This document shows positions 38,469 to 44,689 of a DNA stretch of 44,689 nt, in pieces. Positions within the stretch are counted from its first letter, which is position 1, and each line of letters begins with the position of its first letter. Below the pieces are notes generated by a model. It searched no databases, was not told the DNA's origin, and worked only from the letters and a program-made list of their open reading frames with translations. This DNA comes from a virus. The stretch lies in the IMG/VR virus record IMGVR_UViG_3300042330_000397, positions 1 to 44,689 of that record; one strand, given 5' to 3'. A program made the position numbers and the translations under genes.

Positions 38469-39917
38469 ATGGCACAATTTCTAATGGACCAAGTGTGGAA
38501 CGAACAAATGAAGTCTAATGACGCATCGTTTGCTCGTTTAATTAACGCACAGCCTGACAAAATCGCTCCTGTACTCACACATATGATGGGTCAAGAGAGT
38601 TCACGTTTTCCACTTATGTATCTTTCTGAAGGTATGCAAGCTATTCAAGAAGTAGACGGTGACGAGTTCGAGTACGACGTAATAGGTCGTATGTTAAAAG
38701 CAGTTCCTTTACAGTTACCTGCATCAGGTTCTTACTCTACATCTTTTGGTGTAAGTGGAACTGAAGGTACTTTGTATTTCAACGAAGGTATCTTTCCTGT
38801 AGGTTACACAATTCTTTCACCTTTAGGTTATCAATTGAGGATTACTTCTCGTGATAACGCTAATGGTAACTGGGCTTACAAAGTTAAACTAGTAGCTAAA
38901 AACTTATCTGAGTCTTTACCTGCAACTGAACTTGCATCTGGTGCATTGTATGCATGTGGTTGGAACTCGGTAGCTAGTTTTGGTTCATTTGGTAGCTTGT
39001 CTACAAGTACTGCTCCTGTTAAAGTAAGGGGTGATGTTGGTACAATTCGTAAAGGTTATGCTTACGAAGGTAACATCAAACACCGTAAAGCTAAAACAGT
39101 TGAGTTAGATACTAAAGGTGGAGGTACTAAAGAAATGTACTGGCCTTATGAAGAGTATCAGCACAATTTAAGTTTCCGTGTTGAATGTGAAACTAACTAC
39201 TGGTATTCTAAATCTAATCGTGATGCTTATGGTGTAATTAATGAGCGTGACGAACAAGGTAATCCTATCGTAAGGGGTTCTGGTATGTTTGAACAAATCA
39301 CTAACAAAGATACTTATGGTACTTTGACTGCTGATAAAATTGACCAAACAATCCGTGATACTTTTTACGGTATGTCTGATGCTGAAAATAAAGTTATTAC
39401 TTTGTTTACTGGTGTTGGTGGACGTATGGCATTTGATAATGCAATGAAAGCTGAATTGTCAAATAGAGGTTATATCAAATTAACTGACAACAAGTTTGTT
39501 GGTGGTTCTGGATACAACTTGAGTTTAGGTGGATTCTTTGATACTTATCAACATGTTGATGGTTACAAAGTTATTATCAAAACTGCATCTTTGTTTGATA
39601 ACGGACCTCAAGCTTTAGCTTCTCCTAAACATCCTAATTACCCTAACCTTCCTCTTGAATCATTCAGGATGACATTTGTAGATACTTCTACTTATGATGG
39701 TATGAGTAACTTGGTTATGGTATCTAAAAAAGGTCGTGCTATGTTACGTGGTATGGTTAAAGGTATCAACGAAGCTGCTTCTGGAACTAGTTTTTCTGCT
39801 AATGATGTGATTTCTACTGATAAAGACGGTAGCTCAGTTCACTTCTTGAAAGCTGGACAAGTAGTACTTAGAAGGTTTAATACTTCAATTGATATGACTT
39901 GCGTTGCAGGTTTGTAG
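38469..39917 (+). CDS. Major capsid protein (HK97-fold, crAss-like)
   Basis: The 482-residue protein begins MAQFLMDQVWNEQMKSNDAS, FARLINAQPDKIAPVLTHMM, and includes FPLMYLSEGMQAIQEVDGDEF. These closely resemble crAss-like major capsid proteins. A body of strands with a long helix (ENKVITLFTGVGGRMAFDNA) follows, and the last part has VHFLKAGQVVLRRFN, a P-domain type end. Codons here use more C/G third positions than neighbours, in line with high expression. A terminator directly after the gene limits read-through. Confidence 0.9.
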   Translation: MAQFLMDQVWNEQMKSNDASFARLINAQPDKIAPVLTHMMGQESSRFPLMYLSEGMQAIQEVDGDEFEYDVIGRMLKAVPLQLPASGSYSTSFGVSGTEGTLYFNEGIFPVGYTILSPLGYQLRITSRDNANGNWAYKVKLVAKNLSESLPATELASGALYACGWNSVASFGSFGSLSTSTAPVKVRGDVGTIRKGYAYEGNIKHRKAKTVELDTKGGGTKEMYWPYEEYQHNLSFRVECETNYWYSKSNRDAYGVINERDEQGNPIVRGSGMFEQITNKDTYGTLTADKIDQTIRDTFYGMSDAENKVITLFTGVGGRMAFDNAMKAELSNRGYIKLTDNKFVGGSGYNLSLGGFFDTYQHVDGYKVIIKTASLFDNGPQALASPKHPNYPNLPLESFRMTFVDTSTYDGMSNLVMVSKKGRAMLRGMVKGINEAASGTSFSANDVISTDKDGSSVHFLKAGQVVLRRFNTSIDMTCVAGL

Positions 39918-39932
39918 TTTTAAAATATAAAA

Positions 39933-39966
39933 AAGAAGGAGGTGTAAAAGCCTTCTTCTTTTTTTA
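39933..39966 (+). terminator. Terminator after the major capsid gene
   Basis: aagaagg/ccttctt stem with an 11-nt loop followed by a T-run of nine. Confidence 0.8.
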
Positions 39967-39996
39967 AGAAAAAAGAAAATTTAAATAAAAAAGAAA

Positions 39997-40875
39997 ATGA
40001 AAACGATAAAGATTCAAAGAAAAGAAGTACGTCGTCATGGTGTACACGTTAGTCTGACACAAGAAAGGTCAGCAATTATTGGTAGTTATTTACTAAAATC
40101 TGGAGCTGTAGGTACAGGAATTACTTTTGAACAAAGTAAGAAATGGATGCCAGGAATTTTAGGAATGGAAAGTTCTGACCCTAAATTCAGAAGTGAAGTA
40201 AATAAATACTTTAACAATATTATGGTTTCTATTCCTTATGAAGGAAAAGAATTCAACATCACTTTAGATGAATCTGGAGAACCAGAAAATCTAGAGGATT
40301 ATTTAAAGTATCTTTTTGTAAAAGGTCATCCTAAAGTAGCTGAATCAAAAACTATTTGTGATATGGACCAATACAAAGAATACTACATTGAAGACCAAGC
40401 TTTAGAATTGACAAAGAAAACTAAGAAGTTAAGGTCTAAAACTGATGCAACGATTAAATTTGCAGAGTTAATCAATGATGAAGTAAAACTTGATTGGGTA
40501 GCTAGAGAATTAACAAATAAATATCCTAAAGAATTAGGCTCTATTACAATGTTAACTAACTTACCTAAAGAAGAAAAAGAATTGAAAGTATCTGAAATCT
40601 TTGAAAAAGACCCTCAATACTTTATGGATGTAGTAAGTGACCCAGATTTATTATTTAAAGCTCAAATAGCTTCAATGGTAGAAAGTCAAATATTACAAAA
40701 AGTTGGTAACGAGTATGTGTATGGTTCTGAACCTTTGGGTAATTTAGAAGCTGCCATTGCTTATATGAAGAATCCTAATAATTCTGAACCTTATGTTATT
40801 ATGTTAGCAAAACTTAATAGTATGGGAGTAGGTTTTAAACAAAAAGAAAAAGTAATAAAAGAAAAATCAAAATAA
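39997..40875 (+). CDS. Conserved virion protein after the capsid gene
   Basis: The 292-residue protein starts with a basic segment (KTIKIQRKEVRRHGVHVSLT) and is helical and charged throughout (KFRSEVNKYFNNIMVSIPYE, YKEYYIEDQALELTKKTKKL), ending in Lys. Its place directly after the capsid gene matches the conserved crAss-like block of neck/ring or auxiliary proteins. A precise role is not readable. Confidence 0.6.
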   Translation: MKTIKIQRKEVRRHGVHVSLTQERSAIIGSYLLKSGAVGTGITFEQSKKWMPGILGMESSDPKFRSEVNKYFNNIMVSIPYEGKEFNITLDESGEPENLEDYLKYLFVKGHPKVAESKTICDMDQYKEYYIEDQALELTKKTKKLRSKTDATIKFAELINDEVKLDWVARELTNKYPKELGSITMLTNLPKEEKELKVSEIFEKDPQYFMDVVSDPDLLFKAQIASMVESQILQKVGNEYVYGSEPLGNLEAAIAYMKNPNNSEPYVIMLAKLNSMGVGFKQKEKVIKEKSK

Positions 40876-40884
40876 AAAATTGAG

Positions 40885-40901
40885 CCGACGAGTTTAGTCG
40901 G
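40885..40901 (+). promoter_or_regulatory. Short hairpin between virion genes
   Basis: ccgac/gtcgg with a 7-nt loop lies 19 nt before the next ATG. No T-run follows, so it is not a usual terminator; an RNA processing or stability element is possible. Confidence 0.4.
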
Positions 40902-40919
40902 TTTCACATAAAAAAGAAT

Positions 40920-41990
40920 ATGAATATAAAAGAAATGCATATAGCTATTGGTACTGAAATGAATAAAATCAATTCAGCACTGTTCGAGAATATTCTCGAG
41001 CAAGAGGTAGACTTTGCACTTAATACTAATATTCTTAGATTTGTTAAACAACGTTACGGAGCTGCTTCTAATTTAAAAGGAAAAGGTTTTGAAATGAGTC
41101 AGAAAAGAATTGATGATTTGAGAACACTTATTGTTTCAAATTATACGGCAAAAGCTTTTCTTCCTCCAAGCTATGACCCAGACATAAATGAAAAAGTTAA
41201 TTTTTATTTTCCTGGTGATTATATGTTTGCTGTAAACTCTAGATTTAGAGTAGCTGCTGATGAATGTAATCCTTTAGTTTCAACTACAAGTACAGTATCT
41301 AATAACTTAGACATGTTAGATATTAATGCACTTGGTATAACTAATTGGGCTAACTTTAGAATTAAAAATAATACAGATAGTTATATACTTTCTTTAGGAG
41401 CAAATGCTACTGAATATAATGCAACTGATGATTTAACTTATATTATAAGAGTAATACTTCAAAAGTTAAGACAACAATATAATTATTCTCAATATGAGTT
41501 TTATTATGAATATTACCACGGTAATTACTATAAAGATAAATTAATCATAGTTAACAAAACAACAACTGATTGGGAATACGCAGTAGATGGAACAACATAT
41601 ATTGATTTTACAAATTCAACCGAAGCTGCTCTTACTTATTATAGTAATACTTACAATTCATCAACAAGTGGTAAATTAGTACAAGAAGATGATATATTTG
41701 CAATGCAAGCTGACCCGTTTAACAAAACAACGTTTGACTTTCCATTGTTTTTTACATCTAACTTTAATTATAATGTTTTTATTGATAAAAATATATTTGT
41801 TGTAACAGATGTAATTTTATCTTATCTTCGTAACCCAAGAACCGTAAGTTATTTTTTATCACAAGATTGTGATTTGCCAGAGCAAACACATTCAGAGATT
41901 GTAAGTATGACGGTTGACTACCTCCTTGAAGCAGTGCAAGCTGGTGAAAGATATAAAACGCATCAAGAAATTGTTGCGACTAACGAATAA
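40920..41990 (+). CDS. Conserved virion protein, candidate neck/ring protein
   Basis: The 356-residue protein starts MNIKEMHIAIGTEMNKINSA with a helical region and includes a Gly/Tyr-rich strand area (YSQYEFYYEYYHGNYYKD). The end is helical: SEIVSMTVDYLLEAVQAGER. The N-terminal helices plus C-terminal helical 'VDYLLEA' segment are reminiscent of head-completion (ring) proteins of crAss-like phages. The exact ring position is unknown. Confidence 0.6.
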   Translation: MNIKEMHIAIGTEMNKINSALFENILEQEVDFALNTNILRFVKQRYGAASNLKGKGFEMSQKRIDDLRTLIVSNYTAKAFLPPSYDPDINEKVNFYFPGDYMFAVNSRFRVAADECNPLVSTTSTVSNNLDMLDINALGITNWANFRIKNNTDSYILSLGANATEYNATDDLTYIIRVILQKLRQQYNYSQYEFYYEYYHGNYYKDKLIIVNKTTTDWEYAVDGTTYIDFTNSTEAALTYYSNTYNSSTSGKLVQEDDIFAMQADPFNKTTFDFPLFFTSNFNYNVFIDKNIFVVTDVILSYLRNPRTVSYFLSQDCDLPEQTHSEIVSMTVDYLLEAVQAGERYKTHQEIVATNE

Positions 41991-42025
41991 TTTTTTTAAT
42001 TAATAACAAATAAATAAACAAAACA

Positions 42026-43363
42026 ATGTTAAAAACTGTTTTATTCGGAAATGCTTCAGCTTATACAAGTGCTGCAAATCCTGCTCTTTTAGCTGCTGGT
42101 GAGGTAGGAGTTTACTCTATTGCTGAAACTGGAGCTTTTACGTTGATTACTACTACTTGTAGTGCAGCGCAAAAACAACTTCCTATCATGATTGCCCAAG
42201 GTGGTGTGACTGGTGGAAACTTTAAGAACGTAATCATATATCCTAACGGTATCGTTAAAGCTGCTGCTACAGCTCTTCCTTATGTAGCTGCTGTACCTAA
42301 CGTAGATGTTATAGGTTATACTGGTGCTGGTTCTGACACTATTCAAGCTGGTGTGTCTGGTTCTTACAATTTAACTGTAACTAACACGACTCAAGGTACT
42401 GTTCCAGTTCCTTTTAACTTAGCTTCAACTTTTTATCAAACTTCTGCTCAAGCAACTCCTTTTCAAGTAGCTTACGATTGGGCTAAGTTAATTAACGGTA
42501 AAACTTTAAACACTGCATTATATCCTTATGATAGGTTTGTGTTTGCTCATGTATTAACTAATCAAGCTTCTGCTCAATTAGTTACTTCTGCTCCTGCTAA
42601 CATTACTGGAACTGTAGTTAATGGTTCAACAACCCTTACTTTATCTGGTTCTACTGCTGGTGGTACTACTGTACTTGCTGCTGGAGATTACGTTCGTATT
42701 GGACATGCAACTACTACTACTTTACCTGTTTACAAAATAGCAGCTATGGTTTCAGCAACTGTTGTAACTCTTGACGCTCCTTATGTAAATAATACAGTTG
42801 CTATTGGAACTAGTATTGCAAGTGTAGCTTTAGGTAAATTAAATGCTGTGCCTGACTCTTCTGATTTAGCAGGTGTTAGATGTATGGCTTTTGGTAATTG
42901 GTTTAATGGTAGTACATTTAAAGAATTAACTCCCAACACTTCTATTGCTACTGGTGTATCTGGAAATGCTTTAGGAACTGTAGTTGTACACAATGGTGTT
43001 ACTGCTCAAAGTTATGTAAATGCTTCTGGTGCAATTACTAGTGGAGTTTTCTCTATTGGTTATGGTATCGGATACCAAGCTCAAAAAGTTGAGTTTACTG
43101 TACAAGGATACCAAGGTAATATGAACAGAAGTTGGTTGCCTTACCCTGTTCAATATTTTGCTTCAGCTAGTTCAGTATATGATGGATATTCTATAATTAC
43201 TAGAAGTTTTCCTCAAAATGCAGCTAATGATGGTAATTTTAAATCTGAAACTCAAACTGTTCAAATATTTTGTGTGAACGCTGGTGGTTCTGGAACTGTT
43301 GCAACTAATGCTTTAGTTGATGCAAAAATTCCTACAATTTTAAGCTCATATATTAGCGCATAG
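42026..43363 (+). CDS. Abundant virion protein (auxiliary capsid or tail-type)
   Basis: The 445-residue protein is dominated by short Gly/Ala/Thr/Ser strands with few charges. Segments include LPIMIAQGGVTGGNFKNVII, NITGTVVNGSTTLTLSGSTA and AGDYVRIGHATTTTLPVYKI. Codon choice is uniform and GC-richer than its neighbours, in the manner of highly expressed virion genes. It is bounded by its own strong terminator. Position and composition suggest a decoration (auxiliary capsid) protein; I cannot exclude a tail component. Confidence 0.6.
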   Translation: MLKTVLFGNASAYTSAANPALLAAGEVGVYSIAETGAFTLITTTCSAAQKQLPIMIAQGGVTGGNFKNVIIYPNGIVKAAATALPYVAAVPNVDVIGYTGAGSDTIQAGVSGSYNLTVTNTTQGTVPVPFNLASTFYQTSAQATPFQVAYDWAKLINGKTLNTALYPYDRFVFAHVLTNQASAQLVTSAPANITGTVVNGSTTLTLSGSTAGGTTVLAAGDYVRIGHATTTTLPVYKIAAMVSATVVTLDAPYVNNTVAIGTSIASVALGKLNAVPDSSDLAGVRCMAFGNWFNGSTFKELTPNTSIATGVSGNALGTVVVHNGVTAQSYVNASGAITSGVFSIGYGIGYQAQKVEFTVQGYQGNMNRSWLPYPVQYFASASSVYDGYSIITRSFPQNAANDGNFKSETQTVQIFCVNAGGSGTVATNALVDAKIPTILSSYISA

Positions 43364-43393
43364 ATTTCTGTTTTAATTGTTTAATATAAGAAT

Positions 43394-43425
43394 AGCTCTT
43401 ACGGAAACGTAAGAGCTTTCTTTTT
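43394..43425 (+). terminator. Terminator after the abundant virion gene
   Basis: Perfect 10-bp stem (agctcttacg/cgtaagagct), 4-nt GAAA loop, then TTCTTTTTTT. Confidence 0.85.
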
Positions 43426-43449
43426 TTATTTATTTTAATAATTTATATT

Positions 43450-43457
43450 TATCTTTG
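43450..43457 (+). promoter_or_regulatory. TAnnTTTG box for the fibre genes
   Basis: TATCTTTG lies 20 nt before the next ATG, directly after a terminator, so a new transcript probably starts here. No TTG at -33. Confidence 0.5.
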
Positions 43458-43477
43458 TAACATAATTATAATTAATA

Positions 43478-43906
43478 ATGACATTAACTAAAAATACATT
43501 AGGTAATTCTCCACTTCAAAATGAAGATAGAATTATTATAGAAAGAAAAGGAGTTCCTTCGGAAACTTCTTTATTAAAATTTAGACAATACGCTAATGGG
43601 TTAATTCCTTCAACAAAGTCTATATCTACAAATGCAGAAATTGATTTGTCTAATGCTGTACTTTTTGATTTTACACTTACTGCAAATGGAACAATTACAT
43701 TAGTAAATGCAACAGCTGGAGTATATGTTTTTATTATTCGTCAAGATAATGTAGGTTCACGTACAATAACGTGGCCGTCAAATGTAAAATGGGCAGATGC
43801 ATCAGCACCAACTCTTACAACTACAGCTAACGCTTGGGATATAATAACATTAATATTTGATGGAATATATTTTAGTGCAGCTCCAACTCTTAATTTTATA
43901 GTATAA
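43478..43906 (+). CDS. Short fibre-type protein
   Basis: The 142-residue protein has an adaptor-like N-terminus (LGNSPLQNEDRIIIERKGVP) and a strand-rich C-terminal part, STNAEIDLSNAVLFDFTLTA through VGSRTITWPSNVKWADASAP to FDGIYFSAAPTLNFIV. The 'RTITWPSNVKWADASAPTLT' segment is common at the ends of phage tail and head fibres. The end overlaps the start of the next gene by 1 nt. Confidence 0.65.
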   Translation: MTLTKNTLGNSPLQNEDRIIIERKGVPSETSLLKFRQYANGLIPSTKSISTNAEIDLSNAVLFDFTLTANGTITLVNATAGVYVFIIRQDNVGSRTITWPSNVKWADASAPTLTTTANAWDIITLIFDGIYFSAAPTLNFIV

Positions 43907-44689
43907 TGATAGCTCCTTTTAGTTTTATAAGTAATTCTGGAGCATTAGGATTAAAAATGGCACAAGCACATTACGATAGAGTAATTGCAGATGGAGGAGT
44001 TGTGCCTGCTGGTGTTATAGCTTTAGCAGCTACTATAAATACTTTTGCAGCAGCTCGTAACGTAAATACAATTGGAGCATTTAATAATGCTTTTCCTGTA
44101 TTTTTAGACCCTCATTACACTGGTTATAAACTAGGAGCAGGAACAGGAGTTACTTTGGGTCAAGCAGCCGAAAAAGTTTATGCTTTGAATCCAATTGCTG
44201 ATTCTATAAAAACAGACCCAATAAAACAACCATTATTACTAACATTTAACAATAGAAATTATTACAATGCAATATCAGATGCAGGTAATAATAGATGCGA
44301 TACGCCTGCTGTATCTGCTAATGATTTAACTGGTGATTTTGAAATAATTTCTGAAACGCAAGTTTACTTTGATACTAATTATACTATATGTTCTAAAGGT
44401 GGGCCTGGAAATGTTAATTTTGTACATTATATTGGTTTAGGGCAAATTGCTTTACTTGTTACTCTTGACGGTTCAACATATATTGAGTATAGGTCAACTG
44501 TTAATTTAGCAAGTGTAGGTTATAGTTCAGGAGATATAATTAAACTTAAAGTTACAAGAAATCAAACTACTGGTGAGATTAAGTTTTTTCACGGTAATTC
44601 TTACACGCAACTAGGCGCAACCGTTTCTGGAACTACAATTCCATTATACAATTCATTTGGAAATTTAATTATAGGAAATTTTGGTAATG
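43906..44689 (+). CDS. Lectin-like (LamG/concanavalin-fold) fibre protein, partial
   Basis: The frame starts at the ATG overlapping the previous stop (TAATG) and is open to the window edge (261 visible codons). The N-terminus (LKMAQAHYDRVIADGGVVPA, GVIALAATINTFAAA) is typical of phage tail proteins with internal variable domains. From ~residue 120 it reads LTGDFEIISETQVYFD, GQIALLVTLDGSTYI, YSSGDIIKLKVTRNQTTGEI and NSFGNLIIGNFG, the strand order of a laminin-G/concanavalin domain that binds sugars. Probably binds host capsule or glycans. The C-terminus is missing. Confidence 0.7.
   Translation, partial: MIAPFSFISNSGALGLKMAQAHYDRVIADGGVVPAGVIALAATINTFAAARNVNTIGAFNNAFPVFLDPHYTGYKLGAGTGVTLGQAAEKVYALNPIADSIKTDPIKQPLLLTFNNRNYYNAISDAGNNRCDTPAVSANDLTGDFEIISETQVYFDTNYTICSKGGPGNVNFVHYIGLGQIALLVTLDGSTYIEYRSTVNLASVGYSSGDIIKLKVTRNQTTGEIKFFHGNSYTQLGATVSGTTIPLYNSFGNLIIGNFGN

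Noticed and set aside
40885-40901. Terminator between two virion genes
   Set aside because: Stem of only 5-6 bp with no T-run; kept only as an unspecified hairpin.
42089-43153. Minus-strand frames opposite the abundant virion gene
   Set aside because: Result of the regular codon use of the virion gene; no independent support.
1-44689. CRISPR array
   Set aside because: No regularly spaced repeats of 24-40 bp with unique spacers; only the two-copy tandem duplications were found.
1-44689. Stop-codon reassignment (known in some crAss-like phages)
   Set aside because: TAA, TAG and TGA all occur as plausible stops and long genes read without internal in-frame stops other than intron joins.

Overview
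The window is about 45 kb of a large, AT-rich tailed phage of the crAss-like group (Crassvirales), infecting a Bacteroidota host. The basis is a virion block with large terminase, portal, acidic scaffold-like protein and major capsid protein in crAss-like order. Facing it on the other strand is a replication block with a short family B DNA polymerase, DnaB-type helicase, Toprim primase, SF2 helicase, RecT-like annealase and ssDNA-binding-like proteins. Sequences of the Bacteroidota promoter form TAnnTTTG precede several genes. Family assignments come from motif reading only; no search was run.

Layout. Positions 1-26,060 are read leftward (minus strand) and 26,527-44,689 rightward; between them lies a divergent region of dyads and TTATAA repeats that looks like a regulatory or origin region. 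The minus-strand half holds, from left to right: a possible E2-like/ubiquitin-like pair, primase, SSB-like protein, RecT, DnaB helicase, a DnaA-domain protein, SF2 helicase, phosphoesterase, a NAMPT/NadV C-terminal half and DNA polymerase (to about 15.1 kb). Then come small accessory genes with a homing-endonuclease remnant (15.1-17.3 kb), an integron-like cassette array (17.3-19.2 kb), a tmRNA (19.4-19.8 kb), small early genes (20-22.8 kb), a 1.2-kb hairpin-rich non-coding stretch with tRNA-like pieces (22.8-24 kb) and more small genes. The plus-strand half holds a RepL-like winged-helix protein, a GroES-like protein, virion or fibre proteins, an HU/IHF-like protein, a second phosphoesterase, a zinc metallopeptidase, terminase, portal, scaffold, major capsid protein, ring/head proteins and a lectin-like fibre running off the end.

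Mobile DNA is the striking theme. Three replication genes are split by four group I introns, each with its own homing endonuclease (HNH, LAGLIDADG, GIY-YIG, GIY-YIG). I reconstructed the exons: dnaB has three (311 aa), recT two (203 aa) and the SF2 helicase two (404 aa). Two introns sit inside the Walker A codons of two unrelated helicases. A free-standing GIY-YIG gene lies between portal and scaffold, and a decayed one lies near 16 kb.

The most unusual element is at 17.3-19.2 kb. Small, more GC-rich genes are separated by structured sites whose outer 9-bp cores match exactly in reverse complement across each cassette (gttagtggc/gccactaac, gttacaggc/gcctgtaac, gttatatgc/gcatataac). That is the signature of integron gene cassettes with attC sites, and no integrase is visible here. 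Directly upstream in the same orientation is a 349-nt tmRNA gene with paired acceptor ends, a tag reading frame ending EEAIAA-stop and an encoded CCA.
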